The translations under genes and the position numbers were made by a program. Of a DNA stretch of 64,000 bases, positions 54,910 through 63,791 are shown piece by piece. This stretch comes from an uncultured Bacteroidota bacterium. GTDB taxonomy: Bacteria > Bacteroidota > Bacteroidia > AKYH767-A > 2013-40CM-41-45. Position 1 is the stretch's first letter, and the number at the start of each line of letters is the position of its first letter. The DNA is taken from NCBI GenBank assembly GCA_937871435.1, contig CALMQM010000101.1:89507-153506 (forward strand). The letters are read 5' to 3'. The notes under the pieces were generated by a model. That model had not been told where the DNA came from. It did no database searches and saw only the letters and a program-made list of their open reading frames with translations.

Positions 54910-56307
54910 TTATTTCTTGTCTTTACTGTATAACTGCTCTTTCTTCACAACTTCGATTACATCGCCGTTCTTCAGCATTTTTGCAATCGCGCTATAAGGC
55001 GCGCTCACTACCTTCTGATCTTTGCTGAGTCCTTTTTTGATTTCAATGTAATTGTTATCCTGAATACCGATCTCAACCGGAACAAGTTTGACTTTGTCAT
55101 TTTCTACAACGAAGACACATTCCACCTCTTTGTTTTCTACCGGCCCTGATTTTTTATCTTCTTTCTCAGTACTTACATGAACCGCTTCTTCATCCTGCAT
55201 TTCATCACCATCATCCTTTTGTGTGAGTTTGGAATTGCCTGTCAATGTATCGCGCGTTGTAACAGCCTGAATCGGCACAGACAAGACACCTCTCGCGCTT
55301 TTTGTCATTATATCCACTGTTGCAGACATTCCCGGATTAAATACGGAACGACCCGGATGATCCTTATCCACGATCTGTTCGTAGGACTCACGCAGGATTC
55401 TCACCTTCACTGTAAAATTTGTTACCTGATCAACATTGAGACCGGAAATATTGGCGGAGTTTGCAACTTCAGTAACAACTCCTTTGAATTTTTTTCCGAG
55501 GTAGGCATCCACTTCAATATTGGCCGTGTCGCCCGCATTTACGCGAACGATATCATTTTCATTTACATCTACATTTACTTCCATCTCATTCAGATTAGCA
55601 AGAGTCATCATTTCTGTTCCTGCCATCTGAGATGTACCGACAACTCGTTCGCCTTTCTCAACATTTAATTTGGAAATCGTTCCATCCACCGGAGCAAAGA
55701 TGGAAGTTTTGCGCAGGTTATCCTGAGCTTCTTTCACTGACGCTTCCGCGCTGCGCACATTGAAGTCAGCGCCGGATAAACTTTGCTCGGAGGCCGCAAC
55801 CTCTGCCTGTGCTACTTCGAATGCGGATTTTACTGCTTCCCAATCAGAGGGAGAAATCAATTTCTCTTCGAACAATTTTTTGTTGCGATCATACGTCAGT
55901 TTAGTTTTCTCAAACTGCGATTGAGCCTGTAACAAGCGTGATTTCGCATTGTCGGAATTGGCTCTTGAAGCATTGAGACTCGCCACTGAACGATCAACAT
56001 AGGACTGATAAATATCGGGAAGAATACGTACCAGCAACTGACCCTTATGTACACGGTCGCCTTCTTTCACGTTGAGCTCAACGATCTCTCCGGAAACATC
56101 CGGACTGATTTTAACTTCCACCTCAGGCTGAATTTTACCGCTGGCAGAAACAATTTCCGTGATGTCTCTGACTTCCACTTTCTCCACAACAACCTGTTTC
56201 TTTTCCTCTCCGCCAAACCATCCGGCTTTTTTTCCAATGATGGAAAATACGATAAGTATCGCAACAATGATGATGAGCCATTTCATCAATTTATTCTTCT
56301 TTGCCAT
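54910..56307 (-). CDS. HlyD/MacA-type periplasmic adaptor (efflux membrane fusion protein)
   Basis: The 465-residue protein has an N-terminal membrane anchor (LMKWLIIIVAILIVFSIIG), a lipoyl-like domain (VSASGKIQPEVEVKISPDVSGEIVELNV), a long coiled-coil hairpin (about 100-200), and beta-barrel domains (about 240-335). The C-terminal part has an acidic low-complexity stretch (about 365-400). Such adaptors bridge an inner-membrane pump to TolC. It starts 8 bp after TolC, forming an operon; no RND, ABC or MFS pump gene is nearby, so the pump must be encoded elsewhere. The first gene of the window is a MacB-like permease, but is 55 kb away. Confidence 0.93.
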   Translation of the reverse strand: MAKKNKLMKWLIIIVAILIVFSIIGKKAGWFGGEEKKQVVVEKVEVRDITEIVSASGKIQPEVEVKISPDVSGEIVELNVKEGDRVHKGQLLVRILPDIYQSYVDRSVASLNASRANSDNAKSRLLQAQSQFEKTKLTYDRNKKLFEEKLISPSDWEAVKSAFEVAQAEVAASEQSLSGADFNVRSAEASVKEAQDNLRKTSIFAPVDGTISKLNVEKGERVVGTSQMAGTEMMTLANLNEMEVNVDVNENDIVRVNAGDTANIEVDAYLGKKFKGVVTEVANSANISGLNVDQVTNFTVKVRILRESYEQIVDKDHPGRSVFNPGMSATVDIMTKSARGVLSVPIQAVTTRDTLTGNSKLTQKDDGDEMQDEEAVHVSTEKEDKKSGPVENKEVECVFVVENDKVKLVPVEIGIQDNNYIEIKKGLSKDQKVVSAPYSAIAKMLKNGDVIEVVKKEQLYSKDKK

Positions 56308-56315
56308 AGTGATGC

Positions 56316-57746
56316 TTAAAAAGTCAGGGGTTTTCCCTGGTAAAAATCCAGGATTTTCAATTTGAAAATATAATCGAATTTCGCCTGCAACAAATCCGCT
56401 TTGGATTTGGCGAGATTGTTTTTAGCCTGGAGATAATCGTATGAACTGATCAAACCAAGGTCATATTTCTGTTGACCGTATGCAAAAGCTTCTTCCATAG
56501 CCGCAACAGTTTTTTGTGTTGCATCAAGCTGACGATAAGCTGAGATTGCATCGAGTACTGCCTGTTGCACACTTTTGTATAAATTCTTTTTTGCAATTTC
56601 CAATCCGAGTCGAGATTGCTCGAGATTGATTTTGGAACGTTTAATAGATGAACGGGTTGCCCAACCATTAAACAGAGGAACCTGCAAAGTAAACCCTACA
56701 GACTTCCCAAGGTTGTCATTAAATTGCTTTCTAAAAGGAGTGTCTTTGAATGAAGTGGTTACATTCGGTACCAACGAATACACTGTATCTCCGCTACTGG
56801 TAAAACCGGATACAACCGTTGAAGGCGGTCCGACAACCTGTGTGAAATCTTTACTTGATGTAGAATAATTAGTACTCAGGTTTCCGCTTGCAAACAAACG
56901 CGGATACAAAGCTCCACGGGAAATCGATAATCCTTTTTCCGCGGCTGCAAGTTTGTATTCGGAAGCTTTGATGTCGGGCTGATTAGTGAGTGCAGCGGCG
57001 TAAATCACTTCCGCGTTCATGGCATCGGCATTCACGGGCGGAGCGGAAACTTCCGGTGAAACAATGGTGAACCCTTTGGTGGAATCCAACTCAAGCAATT
57101 GTGTGAGTGACAACAAGGCCTGATCCGCGCTCGACTGCGCCTGAGCGAGACGGGTTTCGTCGGCTGCTAATTGGGATTCCATGTCCAGTAAATTTCCTTT
57201 GGAAACAGAACCCAGCTCCATCATACGATTGATTTTATTTCGCTGAACACGGGAAGCATCAACCTGATTCGAAGTAAATGAAAGAATTTCTCTTGTATAC
57301 AATACCTGGAGGTATGCGCTCACAACACTGAGAGAAATATCATTTTTAATTTTCTTCAATTCATACTGACTGCTCAAATATGAAAGTTTACTTTGTTTCA
57401 ATGTATTCTGCAGTTGTAACCCTTCGAATAAAGAAATGCTGCTATTCAGATTGAATGAATTAGAACGAACCTGTTGTGTAGTGTATGCATTGGTGTAAGG
57501 GTCAATGCTTCGACCGTAGTAATAATTCTGCGAAGCGCTTCCGTTTAAGCTCGGAAAAAAACCGGCGAGGCTTTGGTCTACCGAAGTTTTGCTGCTTTGT
57601 GCGCTCAGGTCAGATTGCTTTACCTGCAGATTATGTTCCAATGCATAATCGATACATTGTTGCAGTGTCCATGCTGTTTGAGCATGCAAAGCCGGACATA
57701 CGAGCAGAAAGAGTAAAAATAATTTACCGGAGAAACGTGATGTCAT
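56316..57746 (-). CDS. TolC-family outer membrane efflux protein
   Basis: The 476-residue protein has a signal peptide (MTSRFSGKLFLLFLLVCPALHAQT) and the TolC repeat plan. It has two helical-barrel halves, e.g. AWTLQQCIDYALEHNLQVKQSDL at the start, NLLDMESQLAADETRLAQAQSS, and a late YDLGLISSYDYLQAKNNLAKSKADLLQAKFDYIFKLKILDFYQG. It forms trimeric outer-membrane channels with the adaptor encoded next. A complete promoter (TTG-21-TAGCTTTG) lies just upstream. Confidence 0.94.
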   Translation of the reverse strand: MTSRFSGKLFLLFLLVCPALHAQTAWTLQQCIDYALEHNLQVKQSDLSAQSSKTSVDQSLAGFFPSLNGSASQNYYYGRSIDPYTNAYTTQQVRSNSFNLNSSISLFEGLQLQNTLKQSKLSYLSSQYELKKIKNDISLSVVSAYLQVLYTREILSFTSNQVDASRVQRNKINRMMELGSVSKGNLLDMESQLAADETRLAQAQSSADQALLSLTQLLELDSTKGFTIVSPEVSAPPVNADAMNAEVIYAAALTNQPDIKASEYKLAAAEKGLSISRGALYPRLFASGNLSTNYSTSSKDFTQVVGPPSTVVSGFTSSGDTVYSLVPNVTTSFKDTPFRKQFNDNLGKSVGFTLQVPLFNGWATRSSIKRSKINLEQSRLGLEIAKKNLYKSVQQAVLDAISAYRQLDATQKTVAAMEEAFAYGQQKYDLGLISSYDYLQAKNNLAKSKADLLQAKFDYIFKLKILDFYQGKPLTF

Positions 57747-57767
57747 AATTTTTCGGGGCGGGTCAAA

Positions 57768-57806
57768 AGTAGGGCAAAGCTAATTATAATAATATTGATT
57801 AACCAA
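57768..57806 (-). promoter_or_regulatory. Promoter of the TolC-adaptor operon
   Basis: On the minus strand, TTG (57806-57804), 21 nt, then TAGCTTTG (57782-57775). The 16 bases at 57768-57783 are identical to those before fbp. Initiation should fall about 20-25 nt before the TolC ATG at 57746. Confidence 0.6.
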
Positions 57807-57817
57807 GATTAACCAAA

Positions 57818-58864
57818 TCAAAGTATGGAGCCGGAATCCGCATTTTCTTCGAGCAATTGTTCCAAACTGAGACGCATCACATCCCCCATTGTTTTGCTTT
57901 TTTTAAAGCTTTCTTTTTGATAATGATCCGCCAACTCCGATTTCAACTGATTCACTTTATCTTTTTGGGAAATATGATCCTGCTCCAATACTTCCAGCAA
58001 AGCCGCAATCCTGAATCTCGAAGTTTTAAGCCGCCTGGCCATCATGGTTCTCTCTTCAAGCTGATATTGCTTTGCCGTCTCCTTGTTGATGTACTTCACA
58101 CAGAGGTCCACGTAAGGATTATTTTCTTTGAAATACTGAGGCAGATACAAAGTCTTTTTTCCCTCATAACACTGCTGATCAAAATCAATAGCCCGAAAAC
58201 GAAACTGCGTATCATCAAAATCAGCAGTCATATCAATTACAAAATTGTAGGAGCGCATATCACCTAAGAGTCGTGCAAAACAACGCTCGTTGAATTTGAT
58301 GAATTCCTTCGCAAGTCGTGTAGGATTCATGTCTTTGCTGTCCAGATTGTTCCGGATAAACTGATCTCCGGGAATCCCAATGATGTGTTCTTCTACAAGC
58401 GTATCATTGTCGACAAGGTAATTGATCTGATTGGGCGACAACAAATCTTCAAACTCGAGTCCGTATACACGGGAAGCATCCGCGAGCTTTACATAATAAT
58501 AATCGTAGTTGTCGTTGAACTGATTTTTAATACGCACACGAAAAGGTCTTGAATTTCCGAAAGGACAATAATCGACCCTGTCTACATACAAATGCTCCAT
58601 CAAAGCCATGTTCCCTTCCACTTTCATCATGGCATAGGTTTGCACCAGCTTTTGATTCAGTTCCTCCGTTTCCGCAGGTTGAAAATAGACCGTTTCCCAC
58701 AAAGTGTCCTTGCCAAATTTATCCATCAACGGAACTGAGTAATTATACCGAAGCAAATCCGGATAACGAAAAGGTAAATTCACCAGCCTCCCGAAATCTT
58801 CGAGGTAGATAAATAATTCCTCAGCGATTTTATAACTGATTTTCTTTTTGGAAATGGAATTCAT
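57818..58864 (-). CDS. Orphan protein with kinase-like motifs
   Basis: This 348-residue cytoplasmic protein has no clear family. Its motif order resembles a protein-kinase-like fold: YYYVKLADASR with Lys 126 (candidate VAIK-type Lys), Glu 136 in EFED, a hinge-like EEHIIG, a catalytic-loop-like GDMRSYNFVI with Asp 202 and Asn 207, and a metal-loop-like AIDFD with Asp 227. The C-terminal 90 residues are helical and charged. A kinase-like phosphotransferase is a reasonable hypothesis, not a finding. It reads alone, 71 bp upstream of the TolC gene and transcribed in the same direction. Confidence 0.55.
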   Translation of the reverse strand: MNSISKKKISYKIAEELFIYLEDFGRLVNLPFRYPDLLRYNYSVPLMDKFGKDTLWETVYFQPAETEELNQKLVQTYAMMKVEGNMALMEHLYVDRVDYCPFGNSRPFRVRIKNQFNDNYDYYYVKLADASRVYGLEFEDLLSPNQINYLVDNDTLVEEHIIGIPGDQFIRNNLDSKDMNPTRLAKEFIKFNERCFARLLGDMRSYNFVIDMTADFDDTQFRFRAIDFDQQCYEGKKTLYLPQYFKENNPYVDLCVKYINKETAKQYQLEERTMMARRLKTSRFRIAALLEVLEQDHISQKDKVNQLKSELADHYQKESFKKSKTMGDVMRLSLEQLLEENADSGSIL

Positions 58865-59183
58865 TGGAGGCTTTGCGAGAGAATAAAGGTGAGCATTATT
58901 GAGTCTGTAGCCGAATCCAACAGAAAGAGTTTTCCATAGCGTTTTTCACGACACGAAACAGTACAACAGGGATCTTAAGCGAAACATTCCTGCATTTGAA
59001 ATTACAGTTCGGAAATGAGCCTTTCTTAAAAGTCAGGGAGGAAACTACCATACAGACATCAACATTTATCGAATATTGAAATGGAGATCACCTATTCCAT
59101 GACTTATAGAATCATTTTTATATATTGATTTTCAATAATTTATAGGGCGTCTCAATATTTTTCTTGACTTACCTAAGTTTCTT
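58865..59183. other. 319-bp intergenic region between the kinase-like gene and padR
   Basis: This is the shared upstream region of two divergent genes. It is AT-rich near the PadR gene, with TTGACTT (59164-59170) and TAAGTTTC (59174-59181), a one-mismatch -7 element. If that element is used, the PadR start would be the second ATG (59199). I see no tRNA, gene or strong hairpin. Confidence 0.4.
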
Positions 59184-59537
59184 ATGTATCATTGTCCTAT
59201 GTATTCGTCAGAACTTATTAAAGGCACACTAAAGACCATCGTTTTAAAGTTACTCTCAGAGAACCAGGAAATGTATGGCTACGAAATCACCCAGAAGGTG
59301 AAAGATCTCACTGCGGGAAAGATTCAGATAACTGAAGGGGCATTGTACCCAAGCCTGCATGCATTGGAAAATGAAGGACTGCTCAGCACGCAAACAATGA
59401 ATATCGGAAAACGCGTGAGGAAGTATTATTCTCTCACAAAAAAAGGAAAGTCAGTGGCTCAGGAAAAAATCAGTGAACTAACAGACTTCATGAATACCAT
59501 GCGTTTTCTGCTGGACTTAAAACCATCAGCACAATGA
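59184..59537 (+). CDS. PadR-family transcriptional regulator
   Basis: The 117-residue regulator has the PadR winged helix: LIKGTLKTIVLKLLSENQEMYGYEI near the start, ITEGALYPSLHALENEGLLSTQ with the wing, then RVRKYYSLTKKGKSVAQEK and a C-terminal dimerisation helix. ATG 59184 or 59199 could be the start. Its stop shares four bases (ATGA) with the next start, so it is coupled to the membrane protein. PadR proteins usually repress their own operon. Confidence 0.93.
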   Translation: MYHCPMYSSELIKGTLKTIVLKLLSENQEMYGYEITQKVKDLTAGKIQITEGALYPSLHALENEGLLSTQTMNIGKRVRKYYSLTKKGKSVAQEKISELTDFMNTMRFLLDLKPSAQ

Positions 59538-60742
59538 TCGCATTGAGCGAGGAAATCATTGAGAAGGTAGCAGAAGATCTAAGGAAAAACGGAATTGAGA
59601 CTGAAGATTTAATAAACAATCTGCTGGATCATATCTGTTGCATCCTGGAAGAGGAGCTTCATGACCTTTCCGAATTTGAACATAAGTACCCATCTATACT
59701 CAGTCGTTTCTACAAACAGAAACTATCTGAACTGGAAGAAGAAACTCAACAATTACTCACATTCAAAAATTATTATGCTATGAAAAAAACAATGTTGTCT
59801 TGTGGTGCATTGGTATCCTTTAGCTTTATTGTCGGAGCTTTTCTCAAATACATGCATTGGCCGGGTGCTGCACCATTCCTGCTTTCGGCAATTGTACTCT
59901 TTAGCTTTGTCTTTCTTCCGCTGATGATTATCCTGAAGATGAGAGAATCCTCAGCCAAACGCAGCAAGTTGGTGCTCATCTTAGGAATGATCACAGGCAT
60001 ACTTGCCAGTATCGGTGTATTATTTAAACTGATGTGGTGGCCGGGAGCGAACATACTCTCTGTTCTGAGTTTACTCATGCTCATGCTCATCTTCTTACCT
60101 GTATATTTCTTCACAGGATTCCGCAACCCGGAATTGAAACTGAATACAATCGTAACATCTATATTGTTGCTGGCAGGAGGCGGAATGATCTTCTCGCTCA
60201 TTTCTTTGACCAACAGTAATTCAACCCGATTGGCTATTGATGCAATTGAATCTTCTCTCTCTCTTTCCCTCGATAGATTGCATGAACAAAACAATCAGCT
60301 CGAAAAGTCGATGACAATGGAAAGCAGTGGGAAGACAAAATCGGATCCCGGGATGAGTAAGGCAATTGAATCAACCAATGCTTTGATTGAGGATGTACAA
60401 CAATTCCGCACACAGCTGATCGCGACTGTAGAAGAAATACCGGCAGAAAAAGCGAAACATATCGCCATCACCGATTTGCCGGATCAAAACAATTACAGAC
60501 AAGTGAAAGAATTGCTCAACTCCGATTCTCCGGCATCAAAAAAGATGCTGATTGAAAAAGTAAACGCATACAATCAATCTGTGCAAAACATAAAAACAGT
60601 CAGCCCGATTGTACTGCAAGACTCCTCCTTCATCAATACGCAGCTTCATTTTGTCGTGCATGTTCTGAATCAACTGGCATTTCAGGCAGAGGCGAATAAA
60701 CAAGCCTTGTTGAATTACGAATTTGCCAAAGCTGATCTGTGA
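59534..60742 (+). CDS. HAAS - GldL-like - GldM-like membrane fusion protein
   Basis: The 402-residue protein starts with a HAAS-type domain (about 3-78: LSEEIIEKVAEDLRKNGIE, LLDHICCILEEELHD), the usual PadR neighbour. Two similar membrane hairpins follow, GAFLKYMHWPGAAPF (101-115) and GVLFKLMWWPGANIL (161-175), each like the GldL signature GALFKIxHWPG. A fifth helix (about 205-226) leads to a 176-residue region. That region contains EKVNAYNQSV (341-350) and HFVVHVLNQLAFQAEANKQALL, resembling the N-terminal periplasmic domain of GldM. The Glu in GldL's second helix is absent, so proton-driven rotation seems unlikely. The domain relations are inferred by eye. Confidence 0.7.
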   Translation: MIALSEEIIEKVAEDLRKNGIETEDLINNLLDHICCILEEELHDLSEFEHKYPSILSRFYKQKLSELEEETQQLLTFKNYYAMKKTMLSCGALVSFSFIVGAFLKYMHWPGAAPFLLSAIVLFSFVFLPLMIILKMRESSAKRSKLVLILGMITGILASIGVLFKLMWWPGANILSVLSLLMLMLIFLPVYFFTGFRNPELKLNTIVTSILLLAGGGMIFSLISLTNSNSTRLAIDAIESSLSLSLDRLHEQNNQLEKSMTMESSGKTKSDPGMSKAIESTNALIEDVQQFRTQLIATVEEIPAEKAKHIAITDLPDQNNYRQVKELLNSDSPASKKMLIEKVNAYNQSVQNIKTVSPIVLQDSSFINTQLHFVVHVLNQLAFQAEANKQALLNYEFAKADL

Positions 60743-60806
60743 GCCCGGATACTCAGGAAATAGGGTTTGTTGTTTTCTAAACCCGGAAGCCCGATTCACC
60801 TGATTC

Positions 60807-60848
60807 TTGAAAAAAGAGTCGCGGAATATTCTGCGACTCTTTTTTTTC
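60807..60848. terminator. Bidirectional terminator between convergent genes
   Basis: AGAGTCGC (60815-60822) pairs with GCGACTCT (60833-60840), extended by GGAA/TTCT with a wobble pair and a TA loop. A-run on one side and T-run (to 60847) on the other make it effective for both the padR operon and the T9SS gene at 60862. Confidence 0.9.
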
Positions 60849-60861
60849 AAACTTGTTTTTC

Positions 60862-62607
60862 CTAATTCTTCATCACTTTAAAATTCAGTATATGTGATTC
60901 ACCTTTCAATTGGATGAAGTACATCCCCCGCGCAAGGCCGGAAACCGACAAAGACGTTTGTTTCGAATCCAACTTAGCATGTCCGCACAATTTCAGGTTC
61001 ACGTCGTAAATATTTGCATGAAAAGATTCGTTTTCAGGAATCATGCTGAAATGAATCTTGTCAGTAGCAGGATTTGGATAAAGCAGAATTTTCTCATTGT
61101 CAATATCCACGATGCTACTGGTCAGACAAAATCCGAATGCAACAGTTGTATCTCCAAATCCCTCACTGATCGCGAAGGAATATCCGGAAAAATCCGTGAT
61201 GCCAGCTTCTGAAATAGTATCCTGATAAACCTGGGTTGTATTTCCAAGATGCGCGAAGAAATTAACAAGGTTATATCTGTTGGAAATGGTATCACCAAGT
61301 GGAGAAATCATTTGTACCGATGGATAATTGAGATGAGAAATATTTCCGTTAAACACACGTACATTGATGAGCAATGGATTTCCGGGTTCATACCAGACAC
61401 TGTCGACGCAAATCAGATTGTAATCAATGGGAGTGGAAAAGAAGGGTGAATCAAATTGCAATAAAGTACTATTGGAAATACTGTCTTCCATTACATAGAT
61501 AAACCCATTGTCAAAACACATGGATACAGGAAATTCCTGAGTGTTGTTGGAATTGTATTCACCCGACCAGTTCTGGTTTCCCAACAAATCAAATGTAGCT
61601 ACTCTTACATCAGTAGAAACTGACCCCGGAATGGCTCCAGCAATCAGAATATAATTCATCCCGTAAATACCTGCATTAAGTATGTATTGATCGAGACCAT
61701 TCATGCTTTTCTTCCACAGAAAGGATCCGGAAGAAGTAAATTTCATCATGGTATCATTCAATCCGATGGCGATGACATCATTATTGTAATCCGTCAAAAG
61801 TTCAATACCAATATCTCCGAAAGGTGGTGTAGGAGCGAGCGCGTCATGAATCCATTTGAATGTTCCTGAGCTGTCATAAGATGCAATCGCATAGGTTCCA
61901 TAGTCATTCAAAAGGTAAATATCATCGTTGTTATCTACGGCAATACGTGCAGCCTGAATGGTACTATCACTAAAACTGAAGCTGCCATCCGCATTGTAAC
62001 GAACGAGAGTCTCGAATCCACTGCTTACAGAAGCAATCATTCTACCCTGATGGTCCACGGCAATCCGTTTTACAAAGCTTGCAACAGACCATTGTTCCGT
62101 TCCGTTTACATCAAACACCGCGACCCCTGATGCACTTTGCATATAGAGCAAAGCATTTTTATACACGATCTGATTGAGTGCTCCAAGTGGAAAAGCGGAA
62201 ATGACAGAGCGTTGCCAGACTGCAGAACCTGCATTGTCAAATTTGATGAGCAATGGTTCGCCGCTTTGCATAAATCCTCCGGCTACGTAACTGTTTCCGG
62301 AACTGTCGAGAACAAGATCAAATCCGCGTGGAGAATCCAATCCACCATTCGTAAAAACAGTCGTCCATAAAATATTCCCACTGCTGTCATATCTTCTGAG
62401 AAATATTTTTGTGTCAACTGTAGCCTGAGCTGACTGAGTACAAAGTACTACAACATCTCCATTCCAGTCGACCTGTGAAGCGACAGGAAATAAATAATCC
62501 GGATCCGGAGCCACATTCATTGTTTGGGTCCATGAAGGAGCATTTTGAGAATGGGAGTTGGCTGAAAGTAACAAACCAAGGGCGAGTAGGAATAAAATCT
62601 TTTTCAT
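60862..62607 (-). CDS. T9SS-secreted beta-propeller-like protein
   Basis: The start is the ATG giving MKKILFLLALGLLLSANSHSQ, for 581 residues; a longer reading overlaps the AraC gene. The middle (about 30-400) has propeller-like repeats (SGNSYVAGGFMQSGEPLLIKFDNAGSAVW, NDDIYLLNDYGTYAIASYDSSGTFKW). About 410-500 is an additional beta domain. The C-terminal sorting domain (ILLYPNPATDKIHFSM ... GMYFIQL) marks type IX export. It resembles the 41299 protein in plan. It has a promoter-like pair upstream (62625-62655). Confidence 0.88.
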   Translation of the reverse strand: MKKILFLLALGLLLSANSHSQNAPSWTQTMNVAPDPDYLFPVASQVDWNGDVVVLCTQSAQATVDTKIFLRRYDSSGNILWTTVFTNGGLDSPRGFDLVLDSSGNSYVAGGFMQSGEPLLIKFDNAGSAVWQRSVISAFPLGALNQIVYKNALLYMQSASGVAVFDVNGTEQWSVASFVKRIAVDHQGRMIASVSSGFETLVRYNADGSFSFSDSTIQAARIAVDNNDDIYLLNDYGTYAIASYDSSGTFKWIHDALAPTPPFGDIGIELLTDYNNDVIAIGLNDTMMKFTSSGSFLWKKSMNGLDQYILNAGIYGMNYILIAGAIPGSVSTDVRVATFDLLGNQNWSGEYNSNNTQEFPVSMCFDNGFIYVMEDSISNSTLLQFDSPFFSTPIDYNLICVDSVWYEPGNPLLINVRVFNGNISHLNYPSVQMISPLGDTISNRYNLVNFFAHLGNTTQVYQDTISEAGITDFSGYSFAISEGFGDTTVAFGFCLTSSIVDIDNEKILLYPNPATDKIHFSMIPENESFHANIYDVNLKLCGHAKLDSKQTSLSVSGLARGMYFIQLKGESHILNFKVMKN

Positions 62608-62624
62608 ATGCCTGAATTTGAATA

Positions 62625-62655
62625 CAATTTTATTCTCTGTGGACGAAAGACACAA
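62625..62655 (-). promoter_or_regulatory. Candidate promoter of the T9SS gene at 60862
   Basis: On the minus strand TTG (62655-62653) is followed after 20 nt by TAAAATTG (62632-62625), a one-mismatch -7. It sits between the AraC stop and the ATG at 62607. Confidence 0.45.
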
Positions 62656-62671
62656 TGTCAATATACAGGGA

Positions 62672-63562
62672 TCAATGGTACTTTTCACGGATGAACTTCC
62701 GAAACTGTTCTGGCGTGCTGTCTGTACGTGTTTTGAAGAATTTGGTAAAATAGGATGGGTCTTCAAAATTCAATGTTGCGGCTATTTCTTTCACACTTTT
62801 CCCGGAGTGATAAAGCAGTCTTTTAGCTTCCAGGATCATTCTGTCATGAATAACTTCTCCTGCTGTTTTTCCGGTTTCCGTGTTAACTGTATCGTTGAGG
62901 TGACCGGGAGTGATGTTGAGCATTTGCGCGAACTCAGCGACCGATTTATTTTCCGCAAAATATTTTTCCACCAGTTTTCTGAATTTTACTGACAATTCAT
63001 TTTTAGAAAAAGGTTGCTCACTGCTTTGTGTTTGCTGAATGTATAACCGACGGCAAAAAACAAGAAAGAGTGACATCCAGGAAACCAATGCTTGTCCTTT
63101 ATCGCTATTCTCCGACAAAAATTCTTTCTGAATATTTTGTATGATAGTGAGCAATTCCTTCAACTGCTCTTGTTCTTTTACACTTACATGCGCTGAAACG
63201 GAGGAATGAACAAAAAAAGGCAGGGAGTCTATAAATTTTTCACTGACTGATTTATCCAGAAAAAAATCTTCCGCGAAAGAGAAGACATAACCGGTCACAT
63301 CCGGATTTCTTCTGAGCAAGTGAACCTGACCTGGTGAAACGAAGTGAATGGAATTCTCTTCAATGGGAAAAGACTGAAAATCGACCTCGTGATTTCCTCC
63401 GGCTTTATTAAAAAAAAGTACTTCGTAATATTTGTGACGATGCGGATGGCTCGCATCGTATGGTGTGTAACTCTCTTCCAGCCTTGTAAATTCAAAAGCG
63501 GAATGATCATGCAGACTTTTGTTAAAATCAAAAGCCGGAATACTTTTTTTGGAGGGGGACAC
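62672..63562 (-). CDS. AraC-family transcriptional regulator
   Basis: The 296-residue regulator has an N-terminal cupin-like sensing domain (HPHRHKYYEVLFFNKAGGNHEVDF) and a C-terminal double HTH (about 205-295: KSVAEFAQMLNITPGHLNDTVNTETGKTAGEVIHDRMILEAKRLL; KEIAATLNFEDPSYFTKFFKTRTDSTPEQFR). The start is a GTG; no ATG is in frame upstream of the domain. A TATCTTTG element at 63574-63567 would place initiation almost at the GTG, i.e. a nearly leaderless mRNA, but chance is possible. Its target may include the neighbouring T9SS gene. Confidence 0.93.
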   Translation of the reverse strand: MSPSKKSIPAFDFNKSLHDHSAFEFTRLEESYTPYDASHPHRHKYYEVLFFNKAGGNHEVDFQSFPIEENSIHFVSPGQVHLLRRNPDVTGYVFSFAEDFFLDKSVSEKFIDSLPFFVHSSVSAHVSVKEQEQLKELLTIIQNIQKEFLSENSDKGQALVSWMSLFLVFCRRLYIQQTQSSEQPFSKNELSVKFRKLVEKYFAENKSVAEFAQMLNITPGHLNDTVNTETGKTAGEVIHDRMILEAKRLLYHSGKSVKEIAATLNFEDPSYFTKFFKTRTDSTPEQFRKFIREKYH

Positions 63563-63791
63563 ATTTCAAAGATACAGAAAAGCAGGGAAATTGGATGGAA
63601 ATGGGGAGATGAATGCAATTGTATGGAATTTTATAATCCAGATGTATATTGCATTATATCCTCTCAATTGATCTTCATCTAAAGTACTGTTAATGACAAA
63701 TGAAACAATTTTATAGGTAATTTTAATAAAGCTTCGTTATCGTGATCCTACACTTATAAAATTTTACTCCTTGAGAATAAATTTACTTTTG

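Noticed and set aside
62608..62766. N-terminal extension of the T9SS protein into the AraC gene
   Set aside because: The ATG at 62607 opens a clean signal peptide, and the extension overlaps a well-supported gene.
63784..63791. TACTTTTG, an exact -7 match directly before the ATG at 63792
   Set aside because: Initiation would fall inside the coding region; with no TTG at -33 it is probably a chance match.
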